Below, one piece after another: positions 1-10,312 of a stretch of DNA of 64,000 nt. This DNA comes from Clytia hemisphaerica (taxonomy: Eukaryota; Cnidaria; Hydrozoa; Leptothecata; Clytiidae), in assembly GCA_902728285.1 (NCBI GenBank), contig CACVBU010000053.1:696808-760807 (forward strand), in the 5' to 3' direction. Every line of letters starts with the position of its first letter. Within the stretch, counting starts at the first letter, position 1. Both the position numbers and the translations under genes were made by a program. The notes beneath the pieces are model-generated. The model did no database searches and had not been told where the DNA came from. It saw nothing but the letters and a program-made list of their open reading frames with translations.

Positions 1-1200
1 AATTATTTGATACCGCTCTCTCCGTCTTTCAAGGCTATACAGTTTTAATGATTTGAGTTTTTCCCAATAATTGAGATGTCTGAGGGATGGAATTCCATGT
101 AAAAATGATTTTTGAACTTCTTCCAGTTGCTGGACAAGACCACGCTTCCAGGGAGACCAGAGTTGAGAGCAGTAGTCCAAATGAGGGATGGCTAGTGCTT
201 TCCATAAAGTTAACATGGTTTCAATTTCCCTTGATTTAAATGTGCGGTATATCCATGCACTTATATTTTTCACTTTTTTGATTTGTTCTTGGATATGTTT
301 CTCATAAGTCAACTGAGTGTCTAGGGTGACTCCAAGGTCTTTAACTTCGTCTTTATTTTCGATCAACGTTGCTGTGTCGGTAAAATAGCGAGAACTTTGC
401 TTCAGAGCGTCGTTTTTCCCATAGGCAAGGTGCTCAAATTTAAGACCATTCAGCTGCATGTTGTTGTCTTCTGTCCACTTGTAGACAGTGTCTAGATCAT
501 TTTGTAGATGATAAACATCCTCCAGTTTGGATATTTCTTTCATCAAACGAGTGTCGTCAGCAAACGATGCCAAAATAGAATGAAGGATGTTGTTATCGAT
601 ATCTTGAATCATGATCAGGAACAATAGCGGTCCCAGCACAGATCCTTGCGGCACACCTGAAATAACATCTGTTTCTGAGGACAAGGTTGAGTTTACTGAA
701 ACTCTCTGTGTTCGATGAGTCAAAAAGGATCTGATCCATTCAAGGAGTTTACCGTTTATGCCATTTTTCTGAAGCTTGTGTAACAAAATGGTATGGTCTA
801 CTCTATCAAAAGCTTTACTGAAGTCTAAATAGATAACGTCAATGTTGTTTCCATTCTCTAGGTAATGGATCAGTCTTTCGGTGTGTTGAAGCAATTGACT
901 AAGACATGAGCGGCCTTTCCTAAAGCCATGTTGATTATTGTTAAACAGATTGTTTTCTTCTAGATGATTTTGTATCTTGGCTCGTACAATCTTTTCAAAG
1001 ACCTTTGAAACGTGGGATGTGAGGGCAACGGGTCTATAGTTTTCAGCAAGTCCCTGATTCCCTTTCTTGTAAACTGGGGATATATGTCCAGTTTTTAAAA
1101 GTTTTGGAGTGATTCCTTTGTTAAGTATGTTTCTCCAGATGATTGAAAGTGGTAGAGCAATGTTATCTTTAGTTTTCGAAGCAGAAGAAGAATAGCTGGA
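1..1200 (-). pseudogene. LINE reverse transcriptase domain
   Basis: The minus-strand frame from about 1200 down to the window edge is open and shows the RT blocks in order: a PVYKKG...NYRPVALTS block near 1030-1090, YLDFSKAFDRVDH near 800-835, GVPQGSVLGPLLF near 620-655 and the catalytic FADDTRL near 545-570, followed by the thumb region to position 1. A frameshift near 1190 separates it from the upstream frame (1095-1574), which contains SAPGPDGFPA, the RT block that precedes the fingers. The enzyme would copy the LINE RNA at a nicked target. It is cut by the window edge, so its end is unknown. Confidence 0.9.
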
Positions 1201-1872
1201 AAACCATCAGGTCCAGGTGCTGAAGTTGGTGACAGTGTACCGATTTCTTTGACAAATTCCTCGATAGTCAGATTGATATCTTCAAGTGTTGGTATTTGTG
1301 ACTCAAGCGGATGAAGGTCGTAGTTTTGAAGAGGTTGGGTGAAGACAGACTTGTATTGGTTTTGTAGGATATTGGCCATCAAAAGGGGCTCATTAGTCAA
1401 TTTGTTAGTGTCTGGATCGATTAAGGGTCCAACTTTTGGTTTAGATTTCGAGAAGCGATTAGCGTACGAGTAGAAGAATTTTGGATTGGATTTGATTTTA
1501 GAGGTTGCTTCAGCTTCTTTCTGTTTCCTCTCTTGAGCAAAGGATTTTTGAAAGTAGCACTTCAATTTCAACAAGTTTTTCTGTAGTTTTAAGATTTTGA
1601 AATCTTTTTCTCAGTTTCTTTCTTTTTCGCATTAAAATCCGCCTGTCTCTTGGCTTGCGTTCTTCTTGGATGAAAATATTTTTGGAGAGGTACATTATTT
1701 GAAGATATATGAATATGCATTGTTTGATAAAAAGATCATATTGGGCGTCAGGGTCTGAATCAAGTGGGTTCAAAATATTGTGCCAGTCAGTGTCTTTGAA
1801 GTTTTCATTGATGATAGCCCAATTAATTTGATCATAATAGAAGTTAAAACTATCAAAAGCACTGATTAAATT

Positions 1873-2922
1873 TTAAATTTTTATATTGTTATTACTATAG
1901 TTGTTTTCAGTCATAGAAAAGTTCAGATGGCTTGTAACATCAATGATGAAGTGATCTGAGAGAGCAGTTGGTGTGCATAGGTAGTTGAAGATTGAATCAG
2001 AGTTATTAGTCAGTAAGAAGTCTAATATATTGCCATTAGAATGAGTAGGCTTATGGATCATCTGGTTCAAGTTTAAAATTGAAGTAAAATTGTTTAAAAC
2101 ATCTAGAAGTTGTTTGTTGCAACTAATTGATGGTATGTAAGAGTCATTTTTTATGGTGTGGGGTATATTGAAATCACCACATAGATAAATATCGGGGGTA
2201 TTTCCTTCGATTGATTCGATGATGTCCTGCATTGCTGAGATAAGGTCCAAGAATTCCGGAGCCGCTGATTTGTGCAGAATATTTGTTGGCTGTCTATAAA
2301 TGACACCAAGAATAAGGTTAAGGTTTTTTGAATGAAGTAGTAGAGCTTCATTGACACCATTTGAAAATTCAAGTATTGGCTCAAACATTGGAGATACGTC
2401 GCTTCGAAGATAAAATGCGACACCTCCGCTATGTCTTCCATATTTGGATTTGATGCGATTTCTATCCTTGCGAAAAAGCTCGTATCCCTCAATTTCAAGC
2501 TCTGCTTTCTTGTGCGAAGATGATAGCCATGTCTCGGTTAGGCCCATAAAAATGTGGTTCTCAGAATGAAGAATTGATTCTAGTAGAGGAACTGATGATT
2601 GAGTGGTCTGGGGACATAAACCCTGAATATTCATAAAAGAAAAAGTATTCATTGATGTGGTATCTCTTGTTTGTTGTGGTAAAAATTGCTTTGGTTGAGT
2701 GGGATAGTCCTGAAGACGGGGGTGAAATTGGTGTGGGTATTTCTGATGTACAGTTTGAGATGGTTGCTGAATATTTCGTACATTCAGATTGGTAGTGATC
2801 ATTGATATCATTTCTGTCCGAAAATTGTCTAAGATTTTCAGAAAATCCAATGATTGTTGTGTGTTTGTATGGTTTTTTAGTACTGGGTCCCTTTTAGTCC
2901 CTTGACATGAGTAAAAGTGCAA
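1873..2922 (-). pseudogene. LINE apurinic-like endonuclease domain (ORF2 N-terminal part)
   Basis: The 349-codon minus-strand frame contains the exonuclease-endonuclease-phosphatase hallmarks: FMNIQGL near the start of the domain, LTETWLS (catalytic Glu), SGGVAFYLR, YLCGDFNIP (Asp/Asn pair) and a terminal LSDHFIIDV (SDH motif). This domain nicks target DNA for target-primed reverse transcription. The frame stops at 1873, and the linker to the RT continues in other frames through 1510-1850, so the original ORF2 is broken. The annotated start is simply the first Met in frame; the preceding ORF1 frame overlaps it. Confidence 0.88.
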
Positions 2923-3984
2923 TTTGTGTTAAAACATTCACCTTTTCTGATCGATGAAGAACACATACGTGGATGAAACATGTTGCATTTTGTGCCAGCA
3001 TTACAGCCTTTGGGGATTTATTACCATGTCTCAGTAACTTGGTACAGATTTTTGGATGCTTGAATCGGCAATCTTTGCCTGTGCTGCCATATTTACATTT
3101 TCCTTTCTTGTAAAAGTTACAAACTGGAGTTTCATCAGAGACTTTTCCTTTGGTTTGTTATTATTCCGAAGATAAGGTGTTGTAGTATTATCTGAAGATA
3201 AGGTTGCGTCGTTTTGTAATTCGCGTTGAAATTTAGATTTTAGGAAATTAGTCCTACCAAGGTATATTCCATCAACTATCTTATTCGAGGGTCTGTCGAT
3301 AATAATATCTGGGGTGATTGGAATGTGAGGGAGTGTCCTTCTTGGAGTGGGTTGGGTTCCATTTAAGAAAGATTCAGTGGCTTCAACAGCTTCAGTGATC
3401 TGCGTAGGTGAATTTGTTATTTGAGCTTGTTTTACTTCATCTGTTTCATTTTTGTGAGTAAAATTTATGTTTCGTCTTGACATGCCGGGCATAGATAACA
3501 AAATCCAGGGATTTTAAAGATGAGATTACATATTTCTCATGTCATTCAAAAGTTCATGCTCATCAGAATTTTAAGCTAGATGGTCGGTGCACTTCCTGAC
3601 CACACGCACCACAGCTAATGAGTGGTTTGTCATTGAGTTTGCATGAATATGATTCTTGACAAATCTGGCATACATCTGGGAAAAAATTTTTGATCTTCAA
3701 ACATAATAGGTGGTGCATCATCCTTGTTAAGGTTGTTAGATGGCAATGATGATGAAGAGGTTGTGAGTAGTCAAGGGTTTCAATGATTGGAGATTTGCGA
3801 CATGATTAAGTGCTTTGATGTTGTCTTTGGTTGGAAGTTCAGGGTTGTACATCCGTAAAGCAATTTTTGATAACGTCAGTAGGAGCATTTTCCACAAGAC
3901 CAGCAAGAGCTCTCTTCCAGTTTCAATCACATTTTCTGAAACATCACTACTTGGCACAGCGCCCGAACGTTGATTCAGTGACAT
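2923..3984 (-). pseudogene. LINE ORF1 remnant with PHD-like and CCCH-like zinc-finger cysteines
   Basis: Fragments in three frames suggest one ancestral protein. Near 3590-3680 reads VCQICQES...LISCGACGQEVH, and near 3480-3505 FCYLCPACQDE, together a PHD-like Cys4-His-Cys3 pattern. Near 3050-3130 reads VCNFYKKGKCKYG...CRFKHP, and after a frameshift CNAGTKCNMFHPRMC and CFNTNCTFTH follow (2890-3010), giving three CCCH-like fingers. ORF1 proteins of CR1-type elements often carry zinc fingers and bind nucleic acid. The first Met (3984) begins a frame that shifts soon after. Confidence 0.55.
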
Positions 3985-4536
3985 GATGATTTGTACAAAT
4001 CAGAGATTGAGAAACTTAACTTGAGACGCTCGAATGTATTAAAGATAGGTTTCAAGTGGATCGTAAAGGAAGACAACAGGATAATAGATACCTGATCAGC
4101 TGCACATGGGAACCCAAATTCCTGTCATGCGCAGCTGCTCCTCAGGATTTAGCAAAATGCCTGGTTGACCAGCCACAGGACCCTTTGGATATATGATAAT
4201 GACTGAAACGTTGGCTTGATAGGGAAGTAATGAAATAATTTTATACCTCAATAGTCCAGGGCTAACCTGGTGTGTAAAAGCTTGTGGTCTTCAGTCTTTG
4301 ATAGCGAGAACAAGATTCAACAAGATTATTTGATTATCTTTGATATTGATCCAATTGATACAACCAATACCAAAAAATGAACTTCGCACTTCTCTAGACG
4401 AAGAGTGCCAGGTTGATCGCAACCCTGTTTAGTGCTGTATTTATCGGATTTCACAGCATCTACCGTTCTTTTTGTACTTTTTATCAATCTAAAATCTTAT
4501 TCACTAATTCTTAATGGAGTGAATTTTTTTATCTGT
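3985..4536. other. No gene; probable LINE 5' UTR or flank
   Basis: No coding frame or repeat boundary is recognised. Proximity to the ORF1 start makes part of this the likely LINE 5' UTR, which is an inference. Confidence 0.3.
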
Positions 4537-5519
4537 CCATATTCATTTGACGCATAACGTCAAATTGACGTTACCTTCTAAACCCCCTCCACCAGTAGCG
4601 TGGTGGCATGGATGGGGTGCAAATGCCTCCCAGCAGAGGTTTTTCAAAGGGGCGTCGAAATACAAAGGGTGCAAAAAGACGCCTCTAATTACTAATTTTG
4701 GTGCCCCTTTGCTCTTATACACCTTAGATATGGCAGTTTTTGGCCAAAAAGAGAGAAAATACCCAAAACTTTTTGTGCTTGCTTTGCTTGCGTTATTTTT
4801 ACAGACATTTTCTTTTTATAGGGAGCGCTAAAATCAAATTTTACTAAAATTGCCTCCCCAGTTTGCTCAACTTGGCGCTAAGCTTGTGTCGTGCTTTAGG
4901 TGCACCGCCTTCTTTCCCCACTCGTGCGATGTGGTGAGCGCAAACAATGAAAATATGATATCATAGCGCGACCTAATGGGATCATGTGAGCAAATTTTCA
5001 TGTAATTCATACGTAATAGTTATCGGACAGTTACGAGTACACTATGAGAAATATTTTACGAGTTCCGAGATTTTTCCGTACAATTAAAGTAAATATACAG
5101 AAAATCCGGAACGAGTGAAATATTTCCATATTGTACGAGCTAATGTCTGATAACTGGTTTATCGGTGACCCAAAAAATGCACTTTTTGTGTTGGAGGACA
5201 CTTTTGTAGCAAAGTGACGTTAGATTGCTTCTACCGCTACAATGCAACAGCATCTTTTCGTCAATTTATATTTTTACATGTAAAATACAAGATATATTGT
5301 ACTCTTTTTAACCAATCAGATTGCAGATATTTTTTGGATCGCCGATAAACAAATATATTTTCAACAGCTTGAAAAGTATAGTGTGGTTGGTGGTAACAAA
5401 TATTCACGATTTTCACAAAAAGGTATACCTTTGATTTCTTATAATGCAAAACTAACTTTTGAAAACCCCCACCCCCTCATAATGTCAATTTGACGTTTTG
5501 CGTTGTCAAATGAATATGG
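4537..5519. mobile_element. Non-autonomous TIR DNA transposon, about 980 bp
   Basis: The left end CCATATTCATTTGAC (4537) is repeated in inverted orientation at 5505-5519. Both ends continue with the palindrome-like ACGTCAAATTGACGT / GTCAATTTGAC. No transposase frame is visible inside, and no convincing target-site duplication is seen, so the superfamily is open. It contains the 142-bp block shared with 12391-12533. Confidence 0.6.
5207..5348. repeat. Shared 142-bp repeat block, copy 1
   Basis: Nearly identical to 12391-12533 in direct orientation, from TAGCAAA(G/T)TGACGTTAG to GGATCGCCGATAA. Here it is internal to the TIR element 4537-5519; at the second site it stands without that element's ends. 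Confidence 0.8.
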
Positions 5520-5595
5520 GCGGTAACAGAATTAAAGTTTCCATTTGCATCACTTATAGGACGCATGTACGATGCTTTTCCTTAGCTTTCGTTCC

Positions 5596-5760
5596 ACTCA
5601 CTCTAGACTGTGTCTGCTCGGCATAATAAATTTGTCTGATTTTAAGCTCATAAAATTCATGTTTCCCATTTCGGCCTCCGGCCTGGAAAAATTTTCAAAT
5701 TTTATATCGCTTAAAATCAGACGAATTCATTCTGCCGAGCGGACGCAGTCTAGAGTGAGT
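5596..5760. mobile_element. Foldback/MITE with 52-bp inverted arms
   Basis: The arms 5596-5647 and 5709-5760 are inverted copies beginning ACTCACTCTAGACTG with a handful of mismatches, around a loop of about 60 bp. It sits just beyond the stop codon of the DIRS recombinase frame. No coding capacity. Confidence 0.7.
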
Positions 5761-5766
5761 GTTCAC

Positions 5767-6660
5767 TTAGGCTTGCAGAACGCCGGCTAAGTCCTTGTTT
5801 AAAGCTTCGTTGTCCTTTAGGAGCAAGTTTATGTACTTTTCTTCTGTACTAAAGTTCTTTTTGTAGAATTTCTGCCATACCGACGTGTTAGACCAATTAC
5901 CCATTTTCAGTGTTGCAACTTTTCCGTCTGTAGACGGATACCGTCCAGTTGAGATACAAATATATCATTTCCGTCTTGCCAGTAAGAAGGTTTTTGGTTC
6001 AAATGACCATCTAATCCTAAGGTTTTCGTTCATATTCACAAAACCTAGTTGCAACACTGCATTTTAGAATGTCTGTCATGTTTGCTTCCTTTTGGTGTGC
6101 TTTGGAGGTTGAGGCTGATCTCTTAGAATGAGCTCGAAAAATGGCAGTGTCTAAGCATGCCATCTTCAGTATTTCTTTGACCCATCTGGCTGTCGTGATT
6201 TTCCCAATTGGCTTGTGTGATTCAACATAACTTAAGAACAGCTTGGATGTTTTATGTCTGTCTCTGATTCTTTTTGTGAGTGAGATATAACTTGTTAAAG
6301 TATTGTAAGGACATAGTTTAAAATATTCGCTTCAAATTTCCTTCAAATTTCCTGAACTCAATGGGTTCTGCTTTTTTCCCTTGTTTGAAGTGTTTTGGAG
6401 GTTTGTTTATTTGGAAAATGATTTATGGTACTCTTTCCCTTCTTCAAAGGGTACCTTAAGTAATTGGCCACCTTCTCTATAGGGGCTGAAATGGGATCAG
6501 TTTCCTTCCTATCACACCAACTGCTGAAGCTTTTCCAGGCTGACAGGTAATGTTTTCTAGTTCCCTCTGCCTTGGACTGTTGGATAAGGAAAAAAGCTGC
6601 TTGTGATAGTTTGCTTGAAGGCTTTTGTCTCCCGAGGTTTCCCATACCGCTAGGTGGAGG
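5767..6660 (-). pseudogene. DIRS tyrosine recombinase, split by a MITE
   Basis: The frame at 6358-6645 holds the N-terminal SAM-like part (QAAFFLIQQSKAEGTRKHY, SAWKSFSSWCDRK). After a frameshift, about 6300 to 6066 encodes YISLTKRIRDR, ARWVKEILKMA and FRAHSKRSASTSKAH, which includes the HxxR box. The MITE at 5908-6059 then interrupts it, and the frame resumes at 5907 with GNWSNTSVWQKFYKK, whose Tyr is the candidate nucleophile. It stops at 5767-5769. Known role: integration of circular DIRS DNA. Confidence 0.8.
5908..6059. mobile_element. 152-bp MITE with 6-bp target-site duplication, copy 1
   Basis: The ends CAGTGTTGCAACT and AGTTGCAACACTG are perfect 13-bp inverted repeats. The flanks are CATTTT (5902-5907) and CATTTT (6060-6065). 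Removing the element plus one duplicate rejoins the DIRS recombinase frame, which confirms the boundaries. A second copy is at 13874-14026. The CAGTG ends resemble hAT, but a 6-bp duplication is not the usual 8 bp. Confidence 0.88.
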
Positions 6661-6913
6661 GTTTGGTTCAGTATAGAGGGTGGATCTCCCCTGATGGATG
6701 TGTTAAAGTGTTTTCCCTCATTACTATCTTTCTTGGGTTTGATATTAGCATTCCCAATAAGACTGGGTACCAAGTTTGATTCATCCGAATTGGGGCCACT
6801 AGAATCACTGTTGCTTTGGATCTCCTTACTTTTCCCAGACACCTCCCTATTAGGAAGAATGGGGGAAAAGCATACACTAGGTTTTGGTCCCAGGGTTGGT
6901 TCAGTGCATACTG

Positions 6914-7341
6914 CTAGACAGTGTGGGTCTGGTTTCCAACAGTCTCTAGTTGGTGAGAGGTTCTTGAGGCAAAAATATTGATTTCTGGGGGTCCCCACAC
7001 ATTCATTATGTGTTTGAACGTTTGCCTTGCTAGTTTCCAGTCCCCCCAGTCTTTTGCATTCCTGGACTCGAAGTCTGCCTCTTTGTTTAGGGTCGATGGA
7101 ATATATTCTGCAGTGAGGCTGATGTTCTTTTGGTTCAAAAATGACCAGATCTCTTTTGCCAGGCTTATTAGAGTAGAGTTTGTCATGTCAGCCAATCTAT
7201 TTTCACAATATGTGCCAGGGCTACTTGACTGTCTATCAGTAGATGTACTGAACTCTGGTTATTCCCCTTTATAAAGGTTTTCAGTGCTATCAGGGCTGCT
7301 TTCATTTCTAGGATATTGATGTGTTCCCTTTTTTTGCACAG
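6914..7341 (-). pseudogene. DIRS RNase H domain
   Basis: The minus-strand frames read INILEMKAALIALK (catalytic Glu) and LLIDSQVALAHI (catalytic Asp), then after a frameshift LADMTNSTLISLAKEIWSF, AEYIPSTLNKEAD (third acidic residue) and INIFASRTSHQ. These are the usual RNase H and RNase H to recombinase linker words of DIRS elements. The frameshift lies near 7190. The part upstream of INILEM is missing. Confidence 0.8.
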
Positions 7342-8564
7342 GGAATAAATTTTGGCGGGAAGAAAATTTGGCGGATTTGGTCAAAATCTGACAAACTAAG
7401 TACCCGCTAAATTAAATTGTTTCTGTCATCCGCCAAATTTAAGTTGCTTTATTGCTCCGGCCTAGGAGCCTTTAATTCTCTCTTCCGACAACGACGGTCA
7501 AGGTCAAGACATTTTGTTTTGTTTATCTAATCCGATGATCTATTCCGATTTAATAAAAACGGATTATCTGGATTTCGATAATATTGCGGAAGTATTTAGA
7601 AAAAGATGGCTGCCGAAAGTGGGCTTAGCTGCAAATCTCAGTGATAGATAGTGATCATTTTCATCATTATTCATGATGTTTTGGACATGATTTATGAGAA
7701 GTTTGATGCATACTGGTCTATAACAATGTGGAAAGACCTTGGAGAAATTTTGGCCATGAATCGTCAGCTGCTAGAGTGCTTAAAATCTTGCATATGGCTA
7801 ACTTCTCTATTTTATGGACGCACGCACAAAACCATAAAACTCTGTAACTTGACAATGGAATGAAACTTTCAAACACACATTCATTGGAATTCGAAAGAGA
7901 ATACTATAAAAATTGCAACATTACAGTGCAAATTTGAAAACGATCTGAGCAGTTTTTGTGGTGTTATGTGTATGGCTGAAAATGATCCTGTTTCTGCCTG
8001 TTTTGTATTCATTATTTTTTGACTGGGCGACCGTTCCTTTTGATTTTTCAAACCCGACACAGATATTTTACAAACATATCACTATGAGAGTTCAATAAAG
8101 GATATTAAAACACAATTCCTGTGTAAATTTAAACAAGATTGGAAAAGATTTGACATTATTATGGCTGAAAATGATTGTTTTGGACTTTGTCGTAACTTTA
8201 TCGCGACTGGCGACCGTTTCTTTTGATTTTTCAAACCCGACACAAATATTTTACAAACATATCACTATGAGAATTCAATAACGGATACTAAAACACAATT
8301 CCTGTGTAAATATGAACAAGATCAGAGAAATTTTCACAGTATTATGGCTGAAAATGATCGTTTTTGGACTTTGTCCTAATTTCATCGCAGCTGGCGACCG
8401 TTCCTTTTGATTTTTCAAACCCGGCACAGATTTTTCACAAACATATCACTATGAGAATTCAGTAAAGGATACTAAAACACAATTCCTGTGTAAATTTGAA
8501 CAAGATCGGAGAAATTTTCACAGTATTATGGCTGAAAATGATCGTTTTTGAACTTTGTGTTGTA

Positions 8565-8773
8565 CCGTCAACTGCTCCAACTTTGGACGAGTGTACGCAA
8601 CATGGGACTTGTTGATATCTGGTCTGTATTTTCACTTAGTGTAAAATCGAAAGAGAAATCGTGTATTTTTTAATACGCGGAATTCATTAAACTCAAATCT
8701 AATGACTTTTGAGGTTCGGTGGAATGGCCCTTCCATGTTGCGTAAGATAGTCCCAAGTTGGAGCAGTTGATGG
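8565..8773. mobile_element. 209-bp MITE with TA target duplication
   Basis: The ends CCGTCAACTGCTCCAACTT and GTTGGAGCAGTTGATGG are inverted repeats with one or two mismatches, flanked on both sides by TA. This fits a Tc1/mariner or pogo-type non-autonomous element. It is inserted in the 184-bp array. Confidence 0.65.
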
Positions 8774-8868
8774 TATTTCTATATTTCTATTTCTATCCAT
8801 TTATTTGCATAAGCCTAAAAAAGCTAACATCGCAAATAATTAATTATTATAACAATTAATTTCATCGT

Positions 8869-9258
8869 CATAGTTTGCACCCCCCCTTTTTAATAGGGGG
8901 GATAACAACTTTCTGGAGGGCCTTTGTAGGGGGGGTACCGAGATCTGCCGAAAAAACTAGGGGGGATGGGAATGTAGGGGGGGATCAAATAAAAAAGGGG
9001 GGGTTGGAAATTTTGGTCAATTTTCTAATCAAATACAAGTAAGTTAGTTATATTCTGTCATTGTTGGCTCGTGACTATAATACTTCATACTCTTTCTTGT
9101 TGATAATTTTGCTGGTAGGTGGGAAAGCGAGTTTCCTTCGAAACGGATTTTCTGTAAAAAAAAAAGGGGGAATAAGATTTCATTACAAAAGGGGGGGATG
9201 GGTATATAGGGGGGGATGAAATAAACCTAGGGGGGTTCATACCCCTCTGCAAACTATG
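8869..9258. mobile_element. 390-bp nested element with CATAGTTTGCA ends
   Basis: An 11-bp perfect inverted repeat CATAGTTTGCA / TGCAAACTATG bounds a C-run/G-run-rich body with several GGGGGGAT blocks. The flanks share ATCG, matching the CATCG of uninterrupted 184-bp units, so it looks like an insertion. Confidence 0.5.
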
Positions 9259-10312
9259 AATCGTGGCTGGCGACCGTTCCTTTTGATTTTTCAAACCCGA
9301 CACAGATATTTTACAAACATATCAATATGAGAAGTCAATAAAGGATACTAAAACACAATTCCTGTGTAAATTTGAACAAGATTGGAGAAATTTTCACAGG
9401 ATTATGGCTGAAAATGATCGTTTTTGGACTTTGTCGTAATTTCATCGCGGCTGGCGACCGTTCCTTTGATTTTTCAAACCCAACACAGATTTTTTACAAA
9501 CATATCACTATAAGAATTCAGTAAAGGATACTAAAACACAATTCCTGTGTAAATTTGAACAAGATCGGAGAAATTTTCACAGTGTTATAACTGAAAATGA
9601 TATTTTTTGGACTTTGTCGTAATTTCTTTGGCTGGGGCAACCGTTCCTTTTGAAGATTTTTCAAACCAGAAACAGGTTTTTTCCAAATATATATACCACT
9701 ATTTATTACATACACACTATTGTACCATTTTATTTGGTTTATCCTACTCTCCCCCAAGTATTATCCCAACAGAAAAAATAATGCTTAGCTAAAAGCCTGT
9801 GGCCTCTAATTTAGGCTATTTTTCTCCCGAAAATTTTATCTGGACAATCAAATCAAGAACTTGGAAATATTGACTTCTAAATGTTTATCTCATTTAGCTC
9901 CAATTTTGAACTTTTTAGTCGAGGATGAGTGGGCGGGGGGGGATGGGTTGGTTCTTTAGGCAAGAAAGTGCATGTGTAATCACTTTAGAAGAGCTAAACT
10001 TCCAGCTGGTTTATTTATTCGTTAAGATTATTTCTCATACTCGCTCTGCAATAGAATTATTACTTTGCTTTCTGATCTGTTCTGATTAGCATTTTGTGGG
10101 CAACGTTCCAACACAACTAACTCAACAAGCTCATCTTTCACATCTTTTAATCTCTTAAGCCGGAGCTTCCAGCGCAGCTGGTTTATTCTTTATTATTCCC
10201 CCAAATGTTTGCTATTCCAGGCTTTAAAACAGGTTTTTCCTTTTTTAATGGCGTTTTTTGGACACAAATGTCATTCGTCCGCCAAATTAAATTCTTGCTA
10301 AAATTTCTTCCT

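Larger units (their letters stand above)
1..3984 (-). mobile_element. CR1-like non-LTR retrotransposon (LINE), degenerate, 3' end cut by window edge
   Basis: Read on the minus strand, the order is an ORF1 remnant with zinc-finger cysteines (3984 to about 2923), an apurinic endonuclease domain (2922 to 1873), a linker (about 1872 to 1200) and a reverse transcriptase that is still open at position 1. This order is that of CR1/L2/Jockey-type LINEs. Several frameshifts (near 1190, 1600-1850, 3000 and 3500-3650) and stops show the copy is dead. The 3' UTR lies outside the window. Clade assignment to CR1 rests on motif style only; L2 is possible. Confidence 0.85.
5767..7341 (-). mobile_element. DIRS-like tyrosine-recombinase retrotransposon fragment
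   Basis: Minus strand from 7341 down: an RNase H domain followed by a tyrosine recombinase, the order that is diagnostic for DIRS elements. The reverse transcriptase that should precede RNase H is absent: the 3-kb TIR element 7342-10312 abuts the RNase H start and no RT was seen beyond it. Frameshifts and an internal MITE (5908-6059) show it is inactive. Confidence 0.82.
7861..9700. repeat. Tandem repeat, period about 184 bp, 6-7 units
   Basis: The anchor GGCGACCGTTCCTTTTGATT or close variants recurs at about 8025, 8208, 8393, 9268, 9453 and 9636, spacing 180-186 bp. Each unit also holds ATGGCTGAAAATGAT and ACACAATTCCTGTGTAAATT. A diverged unit precedes 8022. Nested insertions separate the third and fourth units. 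Confidence 0.8.
7342..10312. mobile_element. About 3-kb TIR element carrying a 184-bp tandem repeat array
   Basis: The left end GGAATAAATTTTGGCGGGAA (7342) and right end (inverted at 10279-10312) are imperfect terminal inverted repeats, both ending in a TTTGGCGGA-type motif. It abuts the DIRS RNase H start. No transposase is seen. The interior is a 184-bp tandem array interrupted by two further insertions (8565-8773 and 8869-9258). The target duplication is unclear. Confidence 0.6.

Noticed and set aside
6625-7274. Plus-strand frames at 6625-6981 and 6978-7274
   Set aside because: They are antisense shadows of the DIRS recombinase and RNase H frames.
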